64,000 bases of DNA from Cricetomys ansorgei (GCA_026225945.1 JAMJFZ010002500.1:1586501-1650500), one strand, 5' to 3'. Shown: positions 11,874 to 23,490, counted from the first letter of the stretch. The notes: a model not told the origin generated them from the letters alone. Numbers and translations: made by a program.

Positions 11874-12264
11874 CCATGTTCTGAAATTTCAAGAATGTAG
11901 GCTTATGTTTTGGTTGTTCTGGATACTTGGGGGACCATCTTAGTTTGGAAAACTGGTTTCCAAATTTGGGGTATTCTCATTTCTTTTGTTATTAGGCAAT
12001 CTCAGCTTTATCTTTTGGGAATTTACATTACTTAGATATTGGAATTTCTTGGTTCAATTTTCAGAGAGCGTCCTCTCATTTTATATTTTGATTCTTTGCA
12101 ATCATGTTTAATTTGTCAACCACATATTTTTACTTCCAGGTGCCTTAATTTTTGTTTTTCATTGATTTTTAAAAAATAACACTTTCTTCCCTATCAGTGA
12201 GAGCTTATATTTGGGGTTCTATCCTGTGAATTTTTAGGTTCTCCCCACTTGTCTTCCATGGTAT
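11874..12264. other. AT-rich DNA, no gene seen
   Basis: Long T-rich stretches on the + strand suggest old antisense LINE sequence, but no ordered landmarks can be read. Nothing else seen. Confidence 0.35.
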
Positions 12265-12352
12265 TGTTCTGTGTGTTGCCAGCTTGGCACTCAGGATCTT
12301 GGTCTCTCGGATGCTGGGATTGTAAGTCTGTGCCATCCATCACACCTGGCAT
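12265..12352 (-). mobile_element. B1 SINE fragment, antisense (diverged)
   Basis: The order 'gttgccagcttggcactcag', 'ggatgctgggattgtaagtc', 'catcacacctggca' parallels the complement of B1 (cccaggctggcctcg ... gtgctgggattaaag ... caccacgcctggc). Only the 5' body of the element is left. Confidence 0.6.
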
Positions 12353-13550
12353 AGAGCTTTATTCCTAAATTCTCTCCTGTCCCCTCAAGTAGCCTGCACC
12401 ACCTCAGTAGTTAATTTTCTCTCTTCTCCTCCCTCATCTCAGTGTTTCCTTCTAAGTTGCATTCACCTCAAATACGAGCGCATAATGGACTTTGGTCATT
12501 CATCATATTTAAGACTAAAGAAAAAAATCCAGCGTGTGTACGGTTTTTGAATGAGTGTGTGGTGAGATTGCCTTCAGGCTGGACATTCTTAAATTATGCA
12601 ATTTAAAGGGCTCCCTAAACTACTGAGAGCCCCCAAACATCACTATCTCCATTTATTTGCTTTATTTTGATAATTTTCCTCAGAAAAGTACTCTTTGTTT
12701 AAGCATTTATTCTTGGCATGGAAGTAAAACACTTTCCATGATTAAAGGACTAAGGGAGGACTGTAGAATCAGTGCTGTTAATAACCCTGGGCGCCTAGCA
12801 TCTCCTGTCCCTGGCTCTGAGCCGTGGAGGCAGGATGGAGATTTCTAGGCTCTCCTGGGGAGGTTTCCTCCCTGCTTGCCCGCAGCCCTCCCTTCGTCCT
12901 CATATATTCTGGACTCTTGTTTCCCTCGCCCGGCCTCAGAATGTTTTATCCACTTTTCCTCTTGCAGAAATGTTTAGAAATATTTCACTTGCTAATAGCT
13001 ACTCTCCTATTCTTTTCATTGCAGTGAGTTTATATCATTTTTATTCTTTTAACATCTTGTTAATGTTGCTTTGGGAGAGAGAGCAGATAAACATTTTTGC
13101 ACACTTTGCAGTTCTGAGTTAGAGAATACTTCACTTCCTCCCACTGGATATTTTAAATTTTTTTGAATTAAATTTCTTTTGTAGAGGTAATATATGTACA
13201 TCTTGCAAAATTCATGAGGTCCAGAAGAGTTGACAGCAAATTTTAAGTCTCTTCTCACCCTTGTTCTCTAGGTACACAGTTTCTTATGCATCCTCCCAGA
13301 CACAGTCTATGAAAACACATACATTTTGTAATTAAAAAAATGAAGCAGAGTCTATGAACACACAGCATTGTACATTCCCTGTACATTCACCATCATCTCA
13401 GACACTATACTGCCTTTTAAAGATAATTTTATTTCTGCATAATGCTTCATGAATGAATACTTAGAAAAAGCATTCACCCCTTTAAGCAGAGTTGGAACGA
13501 GGCTTGGGGCGTGGCGGATATGATCCTGTCGCACTGTATACATATATGAG
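12353..13550. other. Single-copy-looking DNA, no gene seen
   Basis: Reading both strands gives no clear repeat or gene. Overlapping + frames at 12657-13122 lack recognisable domains. Confidence 0.4.
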
Positions 13551-13971
13551 TGTCTTAGTTAGGGTTTCTACTGCTGTGATGAGACACCATGACCACAAAG
13601 CAACTTGGGGAGGAGAGGCTTTACTTGGCTTATGCTTCCATATCACTGAAGTTCATCATTGACAGAAGTCAGGACAGGAACTCAACACAGGGCAAAAGCG
13701 TGGAGTCAGGAGCTGAGGCAGAGGATATGGAGGGGTGCTACTAGCTTGCTCCCCACGGCATGCTCAGCTTGTTTTCTTATAGAACCCAGGACCACCTGCC
13801 CAGGGATGGCCCCACCCATAATGGGCTGAGCTCTCCCACATCAATTACTAATCAAGAAAATGCCCCATAGACTTGCCTATAGCTCCGTGTTATGGAGGCA
13901 TTTTCTCAATTGAGGCTCCCTCTTCTCAGATGAATAGCTTTTGTCAAGTTGACATAAAACTAGCCAAGACA
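13551..13971 (-). mobile_element. Complete solo LTR, ERVL-MaLR-like (MT group), antisense
   Basis: The element runs from 'tgtcttagttagggtttcta' to 'gccaagaca', the complement of a TGT...ACA LTR, and is flanked on both sides by the identical 5-base sequence ATGAG (13546-13550 and 13972-13976). Inside, in complement, are landmarks of a rodent LTR family also present at about 20608 and 35800 ('ccaggaccacctgcccaggg', 'aatgggctgagctctcccac', 'ttgtcaagttgacataaaac'). A perfect 5-base duplication with both ends intact identifies a single LTR left by recombination, with no internal region. Confidence 0.9.
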
Positions 13972-14519
13972 ATGAGATTCTAAAAATTGAAATGATTAAC
14001 TTAGAAGCTGGAGGAAGGGCCTCATGATACTGAGACTCAGACCTCTGTGAATCCAGCATAGTGTAATGGGCACTGTGAAGTTGGAGGAAGGACTAAACTG
14101 AAGGGCTGGGACCAAACTCCCAGCAGGGTGTACTGCTTGGTTAGAGATGGGGTGCCAGTAGAGTGAATGATCAATCACTGGGAATCTGGCAAATTGGACT
14201 CAGGGGCTGCAGTAATAGGACACTGAGTCTGCAGGTAAAAACTGCACTGGTTTGCTGCTGGGAGGAGCAGAAAACAGACAAAAGGGAGAGAATTTATCTT
14301 TCTCTGGTAGCCTCTACTCTCTACCTCCTATGGGCAGAGCCAAGGTGTGGTGGGGTCTCAACATCCATACTTCTGAGTTTATTAGAAAGGTGGGGCTTGT
14401 TACACAGTAACTCAAACTGTAAGGCATCTCAATGGATTCTCAAATGTTTTGCTTTTTGATAATGTAATAGATGGAAATCCACAGCCCTTTATAGTTCTTT
14501 TAATTTTAATTTAATTTTA
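13972..14519. other. Single-copy-looking DNA, no gene seen
   Basis: No repeat recognised. A 98-codon frame at 14163-14459 (+) has no recognisable domain. Confidence 0.4.
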
Positions 14520-14612
14520 TTTTTGTATAGGATCTTTCTATGTTGTCTAGGTTGTCCCTGAAGCAATCCCTACAGGCATGCTCTGAGCTTGGCTACTTGT
14601 AGTATTGCTTAG
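14520..14612 (-). mobile_element. Possible old B1/7SL-type SINE fragment, antisense
   Basis: 'ggatctttctatgttgtcta' then ggttgtccctgaagcaatcc then 'acaggcatgctctgagcttg' resembles a shrunken complement of a 7SL-derived SINE. An internal deletion would be needed, so this is tentative. Confidence 0.35.
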
Positions 14613-14849
14613 CAATTCTCTTATTAGGACTGAAATAGAATATCTCTTAATCTTTAGGAGAGTTCGAGGATCCTTCTATAAGCTGTCTCTGGTTGTCCTC
14701 TGTTCCACTCACTTTCCTTTGAGTTATTGCTTTTGTGTCTTACCATTAAAGGAATTAGTTATATAAACACATAATAACATGGCATGCATAAACTGGTTTC
14801 CCCAAGTTGTAATTTATTTTCTGAATAATGGTGAATTTGTCATGTATAA

Positions 14850-15250
14850 TTTTTATTTTAACAGAGTTGAATTTATCAATATTTTCTTTTGTGACTTCAG
14901 GGTTTTCTTCTACATGTAAAAAAATGTTTTCCAATTTTGAGGTCCTAAAATGTTTATTCTATTTTTTCCTTAGTTACTTGTTCTGATTTTACGATTCAGA
15001 CATTTTATCAACTTGGAATTTTTGCTGATGTGTTATTAATCTAAATCTGTTTCGTCTGCTCACTTCATCATTCTCCCATCCCAGCACTTTCATTTAACAA
15101 TTCACACCCCCACTCATGGATTTTAAATGTAATCTTTATTATAATTGTTGCATTTTCAGTTCTATTTTGGGGTTTCTGGTTTCATTCACATGATTACTCA
15201 AGCGAGAATGTATTTGAAGTCATGACTTTCTACTTTCAGAGTCTTATCTT
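14850..15250 (-). mobile_element. Ancient L1 (L1M-type) ORF2 fragment, antisense
   Basis: On the + strand 'gagttgaatttatcaatatt' followed by ttcttttgtgacttcagggttttcttcta, then 'cattttatcaacttggaatt' and 'catttaacaattcacacccc', keep the order of the complement of the L1 ORF2 C-terminal region. Divergence is high; the far end (15140-15250) is less certain. Confidence 0.55.
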
Positions 15251-15689
15251 GAGCTGTTTGCTTTTGAGATCTCATAACAATATAGGTTAACTACAGGAAA
15301 GATGATATAGTTATCATACTGCGTTTTCTTATTTGAGAACACGGTGTAGTAGTAAGGCTGCTGTGGGGGCCCAGCAAGGAGACGAGGAGGCATTTTCAGA
15401 GGTGCAAGTCCTGCCAGACCTCAGCACAGGGAACCACTGCCATGGCCAGCGCCATACTGAGCTGTGGAACCCTGAGCATCTCAGAGCTCAGGAGCTTTTA
15501 TTCTTTCAGAACTCCCCAGGTAGTCTACTGATAGCACATGCAGATCATTAGCAATTAAACAACCCCCACAGAAATCCAACACCTGCAAACAATACAAAAC
15601 ACCCTAGAGAGCCTCTCACCCAACAGTGCATAATACAATTATTTTATATATAACTAAAAATAAACTTCTGTAACAACATGGTCTGTCTT
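15251..15689. other. Unassigned DNA
   Basis: About 15340-15530 is more GC-rich than its surroundings and holds a 72-codon frame (15333-15551, +), but I can match it to no family. It could be an LTR fragment. Confidence 0.35.
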
Positions 15690-15860
15690 TCAGTGCATAT
15701 ATTTTCTACATTTTTTTGTCCATTTCTCAACATCAGTGGCCCCCATCAGCAGTCACTGTTCTACATCTTGACTTCGTATGTTCTCAGTCCCTCAATGTAT
15801 GACTTCTTCATACGTGAGATTCAGAATAGCAATATCCCATAGCTTTACTGAAGATGAGTT
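15690..15860 (-). mobile_element. L1M 3' end fragment, antisense
   Basis: 'catcagcagtcactgttcta' then 'cttcgtatgttctcagtccc', 'gacttcttcatacgtgagat' and 'cagaatagcaatat' follows the complement of the mammalian L1M 3' region (accaccattctact ... tatgagtttgac ... cctcatataagtgaaatcat). Confidence 0.5.
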
Positions 15861-16004
15861 TGCCTTTAGGTTCTTCTGTTTTGGCTGATTCAAGAGAATA
15901 AGGAGGAACAGCTGTATTTTCTTTGATATTTAAAAGTCAGTTGATCCTCTTTTTTTTCACATTAAAAACATTAAGAGGTCCCTTCAATTGACTACAGGGA
16001 ATCC

Positions 16005-16306
16005 AGTTTGGTGTGTGTATGTGTGTGTGTGTTTCCTACCTGTGCATGTAGAGGCCAGAAGACATCTTGGGTGTTGCTTCTCAGGTCCCATCAACTTTTC
16101 TTTTTGAATCAGGGTCTCTCACCAACCTTGAACTTGCAGATTTGGCCACACTGGCTGGCCACTGAGCTCCAGGGAGCTCCCTGGCTTTGTTTCCAAACAT
16201 TAGGATTAAAGAGAAAGCACCATGCCTGGGCTCTAGAGGACAGAGCTCAGCTCCTCATCCTTGCAAGGCAAGTACTCTACCTACCACTGAGCAATCACCA
16301 CAGCCC
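16005..16306 (-). mobile_element. B4 SINE, antisense
   Basis: A short TG tail (16011-16032) precedes 'gaggccagaagacatcttgg', 'cagggtctctcaccaacctt', 'ctggctggccactgagctcc', 'ggcaagtactctacctacca' and ctgagcaatcaccacagcccc. This is the B1-like body followed by the ID-like head in complement. The 107-codon frame at 16008-16331 is a by-product of this repeat. Confidence 0.85.
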
Positions 16307-16789
16307 CATGAAATCCAGCCTTTATCTCTGAAAATTTCTTGAAATTTCCATGGAACGATATATGCTTTCCTAAATGTTTGTCACCTCAGTTAGTTACCTG
16401 CTGCTGAGATGCTTTGCACACATTCTATAGATAGCATTTTACTCTGCTAAAACTAGCATCCTTTACTATGTAGCTACTTTCATTCTTCTCAACTGCTTGC
16501 AAACCAGGTGGCCACTTCCCTGGAGGTGCATGAAAGCATTTCAAGGAAAAATTGAAAAAGTATTCAGGGCCCAGCAAGGGGACCACTCAAAGTGCTGGTG
16601 TTGGTGTTGAGAAAACAACTGAAATTATTACCGACAAGTCTTTTTGCAGCTTAGGTAATTTCACATCTTCGCTTTTGGTGACTCTAAAGGAAGACCTCAT
16701 CAAGTTGTCAGTGGAGAGGTGACTTTTGTTTTGCATGTAATATGCAAATATGTGCAGAGTTTGATTTTAAAAGTTATACTCTTATTAAT
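16307..16789. other. Single-copy-looking DNA, no gene seen
   Basis: Nothing recognisable on either strand. Confidence 0.4.
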
Positions 16790-16960
16790 AACTTCAGTTC
16801 CATTCAATGTCTTTTGATAACTCCCTCTTCCCATTCCTCCCTGGTCCACCCTCCCACCCCTGTGTCCTCAAAAAAAAAAGAGAAAATTAAGTCCAACTTG
16901 TGTGGTGGGAGCATGGATCATGGGCATCACCAGGCTGCTCTGGTCATGGACATTCACTTG
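16790..16960 (-). mobile_element. Possible rodent L1 3' UTR fragment, antisense
   Basis: 'cattcctccctggtccaccc' then tcccacccctgtgtcctc, an A-run and 'gaaaattaagtccaacttgt' resembles the complement of rodent L1 3' UTR, where 'taatttgtgttgcc' follows an A-rich stretch. Later landmarks are lost. Confidence 0.45.
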
Positions 16961-19069
16961 GGCTGAGTGATATTAGCCTGAGGTTAAGTATGATGAAATT
17001 CAACCTGAAGTTGGGCTTTACGGCCCAAACCCATAGGCACCCTGACATCCTGAGGCATCAGGCCCTTTGGCAGGGACTCAGACATTGCTCAGGTGCCAAT
17101 GCATCCCGCAGATGTCTAGGCATCAGATGCACATAATTTGAAAATAATGAGAGCTAATGAACAACATTACTATAATAAAGCTTCGTGCACTGTCACCTAG
17201 TTGTCTATAGGAGCGGGTTGTTTTCATGCTTACATTCAAGAGAGAATAAAATTGATGACAAAGCCTGTCTCACCATAGTGATGAAGAATGTTCATCCGTG
17301 TATATGTAAATTAATTTTCTAAAGCAGCCTCATTTATCTTATTAAGAAGTGTATTTCCTGCCAAAACATGCTTTTATGTTTAAACTTATTTATCAAAACC
17401 ACATGCAAATAAAAATTGAAGTGATCACTTAATACAGAAAAAGTTCTTTACCATTTAGATCCTTCTGGCCACTGGATAGAAGGAAAAATGCATCTTAATT
17501 TGTTCATTTATTTATCTTTGTTTCAGGGAATTATAATATCGTGATCAATAACTTATTGTGAAGCATAACATTTACATTATGATAAATTCTATGGGGGAAT
17601 GTGGACTGGAAATATGAGTTTAAAAAAAGGAACGATTAAAATTTTAACTGTTAGGAAAGCTTGTTTATGCATTTTCAAATGAATGAAATATACGGAATCT
17701 TAATATTTTTGGCATATATCTAACAAATGATGTAATATTTTTATCTTAAGATGTCAAAACTTATTGTATGCCAAAGACTATATAATTACTTAAGCTTGTG
17801 ATGATTTTAATTGACAAATTAGAAATGGATGAGAAAGCATATATATACAGTTTTCCAATTCTTTCAGAATTTAGAAAGCAAACAGAAACAAAGCCAAGGG
17901 GAGAAAAAGAACTTACGGTTAGGGTCCTGAGTTTTATTGTATATAAATGGCTACTTTTAACTTCTAAAACTTTGAGACTGTGATGAATGACTAACCAATG
18001 AATCCACCCAGATGAACGCTGTTTTGGAGTCCGCGGGAACACACTGTTGGGTGTGGGCACCCCACTGCCTCGTCTTTGCTCCCATGTATTCACTGGCCTT
18101 CCCTGCAGTCACATGAAAACAGCCCTCTCGTTGTCCACGTCCCTAAGAGTCCCTTGGAATCCAGCTCTTCTTTTAAACACTGGACTCCAGCTTCTAGAAG
18201 CACAGGGCTGTGGAGCACTTCCTGTGCTGCTAACGTTAAGCCCACATTTTGCTGCCCATTTCCTGGGATCACAGTGTGAATGCTCCTTTCCTATGGGATT
18301 CGCACATCCCCCTGTTCAGGGAGCAAAAGTCTTACCTGTAAGTTTTCAGAGGGCAGCAGAATGTGGTTGGTGGACGTAAGGACCTCTCACATCACTTGTT
18401 CTGTTTTGCCTTAAACAGCATCACATATGAGATCAGGGCAATGGCCTGTCTCTCTCCAGTGATGAAGCATCAAGCCCGAACATCTTTTACAGCTGTTTCT
18501 TCAGTCTCCTCTTTTGGTGAGCAAAGGCTTGAATAATAACACAGACCTTCCAGGAATCAGCAAGAAAGTCTCATACAGAGATGATGAATTTACCTATTAG
18601 AATACAATCTGCAGAGATAAAGATATGCTAAATGGCACATGCAATATATATCACTTAATAGAACGCAGCCTGCTCAGCTGAAACCTTTTACATTTCAATC
18701 CTTTCCAAGTTCAATGGACTAGCTTAAAAGACATCAGAAAATTAAAAGGACCTTCAACTGATTTTTGCCCTAGCATAAATGGTGGCCTTTCTCAAACCTC
18801 AACTGATTCTAGAAACGTTTTGAAGGAATTGTGGTCTCCTGGAAGTTCCTACTTTCATATCTCAATTTATCAAGGTAAAGAACACAGATGTGCCTCTCTT
18901 GCGTTTATCTTTGAACTTGTGGCAGAGTTTTAGCCTGCAAGTACAGACTTGTACTAACCTGCAAAAACAAGAACAAGAAAGCACAATAAAGAGTGAGGTG
19001 CCATCTCCTAGCGCTGTTGCTTGCTCGCCATGAGTTTGGGGCATGTGAGGGTGTGGGGCTCCTGGCCTG
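16961..19069. other. Repeat-poor block, no gene seen
   Basis: More than 2 kb with no recognisable transposable element. The part from about 17150 to 18000 is AT-rich with many TAAT/ATTA cores; 18000-18400 is GC-richer. No exon-like open frame bounded by splice signals was found. Possible regulatory content is discussed as a finding. Confidence 0.45.
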
Positions 19070-19165
19070 AAAATCCCTGTGTAGCCCAGGCTGGCCTGGA
19101 ACTCATTGTCTTCCAACCTCAGAGCCTGAATTCTGGTGTCATAAACATGAACTACCAGAGGAAGG
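19070..19165 (-). mobile_element. B1 SINE fragment, antisense (diverged)
   Basis: 'gtgtagcccaggctggcctg' then gaactcattgtcttccaacc and 'gaattctggtgtcataaaca' matches the complement of the B1 5' body. Confidence 0.75.
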
Positions 19166-19260
19166 TTTCTTTGGACATTTAGTTCTTAGGGTTGTACAAA
19201 ACCCAACAGGACACTTCCTCATTAAAAATAATCCATACCTTGAGAGTACTGGATGTGGCA

Positions 19261-19455
19261 GGGCTGGATAGATGGCTAAGCCCTGAAGAGCATTTGTTGC
19301 TCTTGCAGAGGACCTGGGTTTGGTTTCTAGCAACCATGTGGTCATACACAACTATTTACAACTCTAGGAGGTCTGATGTCCTCTTCTGACCTCTGTGGGT
19401 ACCAGCATGCATGTGGTGCATGCACACATAAATAAAATGAAAACAGACAACAAAA
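19261..19455 (+). mobile_element. B3 (B2-family) SINE
   Basis: Head 'gggctggatagatggctaag', then 'agcatttgttgctcttgcag' followed by aggacctgggttt (B box region), 'caaccatgtggtcatacaca', 'gatgtcctcttctgacctct' and 'catgcatgtggtgcatgcac', ending in an A-rich tail. Full-length layout with moderate divergence. Confidence 0.9.
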
Positions 19456-19467
19456 TTAACAAAAGAA

Positions 19468-19545
19468 GAGGGGTGACATAGCTCAGTGATAGAGTACTTG
19501 ACTCCCACACATAGGACCCGTGTTTGAACCCTAGACACGTGTAGG
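19468..19545 (+). mobile_element. ID SINE
   Basis: 'gaggggtgacatagctcagt' followed by gatagagtacttgactcc and 'gtgtttgaaccctagacac' shows the tRNA-like A and B boxes of the ID family. It lies directly downstream of the B3 and is followed by a CA tract. Confidence 0.85.
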
Positions 19546-19632
19546 CACACACACATACACACACATGCACACACACACACACACACACATACACATGCAC
19601 ACACATACACACGCATACACAGAGAGAGAGGG
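19546..19632. repeat. (CA)n microsatellite with GA end
   Basis: Interrupted CA run with ATAC and ATGC interruptions, then a short GA run. It acts as the tail of the ID element. The long antisense frames across it are Val/Cys-rich artefacts. Confidence 0.93.
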
Positions 19633-20607
19633 GGCAGGTTAATGTTGACTCTACAGATGAAAATAAGATCAAACAAAATAAAAAATAACGCTTTATTCCT
19701 CTTCCTCTTGTTAAACGTAAAAGCATACCTATTTCTTAGAAACTTAAAAAAAAACCTCAACAGTTTTGCAGACTTCTTGTAGATATCGATATCTTATTAA
19801 AGTTATGTTCAATAATAGGAATTGTAGTTTATTGAGAAATTTGCTTTCTAAAAAGTTTTCTTCCTTTCCAATAGTTTTTTGGTTCCAATTTCTCAGAATC
19901 TCTGCATGTCTCTTTACCTGGCTTTTGATATACACTGCAAAATTTTCTGCATTTTTAAACTTTTGACTTGGTTTTCTTTTGGTTCTGAATTTTAAGAAGT
20001 GCATTTAAAATTTTAGATACTAATGTATTGTCAGTTATACACTTTGCAAATCTCTCTTTTTCATCTGCTTCTTACCTTGCAAGGTTTTAATGATATCTTT
20101 GGTCTTGCAGAAGTTAAGATTTTGATGTAATCAAATATGTCAATATATTTTTTTTGTCACTTAGATTTTGTTTAAAAAGCTTCAGTCTTTTTATGACCAA
20201 TTCAAAAAATTTGTTGCATATATTTCTTCTGTTTTTTTATGAATAATTGAGAAAGTCTAAGGTGGGGCAGTAACTTTTTGTTTTGCTTCTAAATTGACAA
20301 ATTCTGTCATTACTATTTATTGAACAAGATGATTTTTCTTCTCTAAAATGTCATTATATTTTGGATTGCTCTTGACTCTCCATTATGCATTATTATAACC
20401 CTGGTAATAAGCTAATCCAGATAACATGCTTTATTATGTGATTTGATACCTGTAAGAAAGACTTCCCACCTTTTGATTTTATTATATTTAGTTACTTTTG
20501 TTTGTTTCTATTTGTTATTAAAATTGGTTTTATTATAATATCCTAATGATTTATTGCTTTTGTGCAGAATGTGTTTGTTTTTTATTTAATGATTATAATA
20601 AATTCTT

Positions 20608-20951
20608 TCGACTTGACACAAATCTCTAGACATGCTAGAAGAACCCTGGAAGAACCTTAACTGAGCGATTGCCCCCATCAGATTGGCCCGTGTGCATGTC
20701 TGTGGGACGTTGTCCTGATTGCCAATTGATCTGGGAGGCCATATTCCCTTGTGGGAAGTGCCGCCCTGGGCAGGTGGACCTGAAATGGGAAAGAAAGCAA
20801 CTGAGCAAGCCATGAGGAGCAAGCCAGTAAGTCATGTTCCTACACGGTCTTCAGCTTGTGTTGGTTTCTCTTGAAGATAGAGCGTAAGCTATAAACCAAA
20901 CTCTTCCCTTCCAAAGTGGTTTTATCACAGCAACTCAATGCAAACTGAGGC
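20608..20951 (+). mobile_element. Rodent LTR fragment (same family as 13551 and 35800)
   Basis: 'cgacttgacacaaatctcta', 'gcccccatcagattggcccg', 'gccctgggcaggtggacctg', 'agcaagccatgaggagcaag' then ccagtaag, and near the end 'ttttatcacagcaactcaat'. The 5' terminus is missing and the middle is shortened. It lies within the antisense L1 and splits it. Confidence 0.8.
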
Positions 20952-22048
20952 CCTGATCAGACATGCGGTTGCTTACTTGTTACTTCTAATTTTCAGTTGA
21001 TGTGTTGGGTTTTCTAGATAAGTGATTTTATTGTTTCCAAGCACAGTAGTTGTAAATCTTCCTTTCCAATATTTATGCTTTTAAAAATAGCATTGTTGCC
21101 TACTGCTAAGACTTCTGGCTGATTTGAATGGTGGGTGTGAGGGAAGGCATCTGTTTTGTTTCCTGACTTGTGATGCTTACAATATTTCAGCATTTTAACT
21201 ATGCTTGTTAAATTGAGATATTTCCTCTATTTTAAACCCAGTGACTATAAAAAAGGATTCAAATTTTATTTCATTCTATTTCTGTACTTAATTTGATGTT
21301 TTTCATTTTGGTCATGTAATGAGGTAGAGTATCCAGACTGTCGTCTCCGATGGCATTGTTGCATATCTGGAATGGATACTGCCTGGTTATTACAAGGTAT
21401 ATAAACCCCTCATCAGATACATTAATTACTTTGATTTATTACTGTTGATATGACTTTTATATTAGTAAAGAATGGTATATAGTTTCTTTATGCTTTTCTG
21501 GTATAGAACTTGTAACTGTTATATCAGCAATGTAAAACCCTTATTTGGCTCTTTTTGGTCTCCATTCTATATTTTGAAACAGTTGGTATATGCTGGGAAC
21601 ACACTGCAATTCCTAGTGAGCAGGAACTTAACTGTGATCTACCTGGAAAGAGTATGCCTCAAGAAGGAATGATTCTTTCCCATTTCTCTGGTGGTTTAGG
21701 TTTGCAAACATTTGTGCCTTTTTTTTCTTCAAATTTTGTGAATGCTTCTTTTAGCAAACATTGTCCAATTCATTTAGGTTTTATCTTGTTGCTATAGAAC
21801 TTACATATAGCATTCTCTCTGTAATTTTTGTCTTGATAATTTTTGTTATTGATTATTATATTTTCACTGATCAAACATACCATCTATTATTTTATTAATC
21901 TTTTCTATTAATGACTTTGCCTTTTACTGTTTGAGACTATTAATATTCATTGTGTAGATTTTAAAAATATTTGCTTTATCTTTATTTTCATGACATTTAC
22001 TTAGAATTATTTTTAATTCTTTGAATTAAAAGTAGATTGCATTTTAAA

Positions 22049-22052
<4 letters not shown>

Positions 22053-22087
<35 letters not shown>
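22053..22087. repeat. (TG)n microsatellite
   Basis: Uninterrupted TG run of about 35 bases forming the tail of the adjoining antisense B4. Confidence 0.95.
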
Positions 22088-22088
<1 letters not shown>

Positions 22089-22398
22089 TTTCTGTGGGCG
22101 TATCCACGTGTGTTCAGGGTGTGTGCATTTGGAGGCCAGAGGTCTATGTCAGATGTCTTCTTCAGTCACTCTCCACCTCACGGTTGGAGACAGGATCTCT
22201 CACTGAACCTAGAGCTCATCAATTTGGCTAGTCTTGCCAGCCGATGTGACGCAGAGATCTGCTCATCTCTACCTTTCCAGTGTTGTGCCTACATTTGAGT
22301 GCTGCTGTGCCCAACTTCTCATGTGGTTGTGGGGATCCAAACTCAGGTCTATGCTTGCTCAGCAAATATTTTATAGTCTGAGCTATTTCTCTATCTCT
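22088..22398 (-). mobile_element. B4 SINE, antisense
   Basis: 'tggaggccagaggtctatgt', 'agacaggatctctcactgaa', 'ctagagctcatcaatttggc', 'ggatccaaactcaggtctat' and 'gctcagcaaatattttatag' then tctgagctatttctctatctct, in the order of a complemented B1-like body plus ID-like head. Inserted into the older antisense L1. Confidence 0.82.
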
Positions 22399-22832
22399 TT
22401 ATTTTATTTTTAAAGTATGTGTGTGTTGTGTGTTTTTTGTGTAGTTAAAACACTTAAAGTTTATTCTGTTGGAAATATTTGTGTCAAAAGATACAAAGTT
22501 ACAGTGATGGCACAGGGATAAGTTCAATAACGGTGGCTATAGTTAGTAACGATATATGGCATACTTTAATGCTAGCAGAATTTTAGTTTTCAGTAGGTAG
22601 GGGGAAGTGTGTTGTTTGTCAACTTTTATTCTTAGTTTAACTGCATTGTAGTTGGCAGACTATGCCACTTGTGACGCCTGCTTTCTGACCATGTTGAAAC
22701 TGGCTTTGTAGCCTATGTTGGGTCAGATATATCTGTTTCTCATAGATAGTCATGTTTACATTTATATACAATGTATGAACATGCATGTGTTCTATGCATG
22801 CCATTAATGTTATTGTTTTGATTCTTCTATGT

Positions 22833-22981
22833 CTTTTTTTTCAAGACAGGATTTCTCTGTAAAGCCCTGGGTGTCCTGGGACTCACTCTGTAGATCAGGC
22901 TGGCCTTGAAGTCACAGAGATCCACTTGCCTCTGCCTTCTGAGTGTTGGGATTAAAGGCGTGCACCACCACCACCCAGCTT
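22833..22981 (-). mobile_element. B1 SINE, antisense
   Basis: A T-run followed by 'tcaagacaggatttctctgt', 'gatcaggctggccttgaagt' and 'gtgttgggattaaaggcgtg' then caccaccaccacccagct: a full-length B1 in complement with low divergence. Confidence 0.95.
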
Positions 22982-23031
22982 GTCTTATTTTTTAAGAGTA
23001 TCTTAAAGCATATTTAATCTTTTTTATTTTT

Positions 23032-23141
23032 TTAGAAAGGTCCAATTGTGTATTAAAAGCTGGCCTACAACTCACAGAGATCTGTCTCTCTCTGCATCCC
23101 CAGTGATAGGATTAAAGTCATGTACCACCATGCCCTGCTTG
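23032..23141 (-). mobile_element. B1 SINE, antisense, diverged
   Basis: 'gaaaggtccaattgtgtatt', 'aaaagctggcctacaactca' and 'gtgataggattaaagtcatg' then taccaccatgccctgc retain the B1 order with substantial decay. Lies about 50 bases from the previous B1. Confidence 0.85.
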
Positions 23142-23353
23142 ATCTGCTTGTAGAGAACTTTATCTTAGTACTGGGACTAAATATTTGATAATTTCTTGTT
23201 GTGGCTTCTTTTTGTTGCTAAGCCAGGATGCTTGTTACATACTTTGCCATTGATGCTTATTACATCTTTCTCAGTACAGATAAGAATGTTTGCTCATCAA
23301 TACTGTTTCCATTGTTAATATAAAGTACTCCTTTTTTCTTTTTCTTTTTCCTT

Positions 23354-23490
23354 TGATTTTTCAAAACAGGGTTTCTCTATTGTAAACAGGCTGTCCTAGA
23401 ACTCACTCTTTAGACTAGGCTAACCTTGAACTCACAAAGATCAACCTGCCAATGCTGGGATTAAAGGCATGAGCCACCATTGCCTGGCTT
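23354..23490 (-). mobile_element. B1 SINE, antisense
   Basis: 'tcaaaacagggtttctctat', 'gactaggctaaccttgaact' and 'aatgctgggattaaaggcat' then gagccaccattgcctggctt. A short deletion removes part of the middle. Confidence 0.92.

Noticed and set aside
15340..15530. GC-rich stretch considered as an LTR
   Set aside because: No LTR termini, polyadenylation context or family landmarks could be read.
19468..19545. tRNA-like A and B boxes
   Set aside because: These belong to an ID SINE derived from a tRNA-Ala-like RNA, not to a tRNA gene; the clover-leaf is not complete and a CA tail follows.
19356..19760. 134-codon and 120-codon antisense frames
   Set aside because: They run through a (CA)n tract and ID/B3 SINEs; Val/Cys runs are artefacts.
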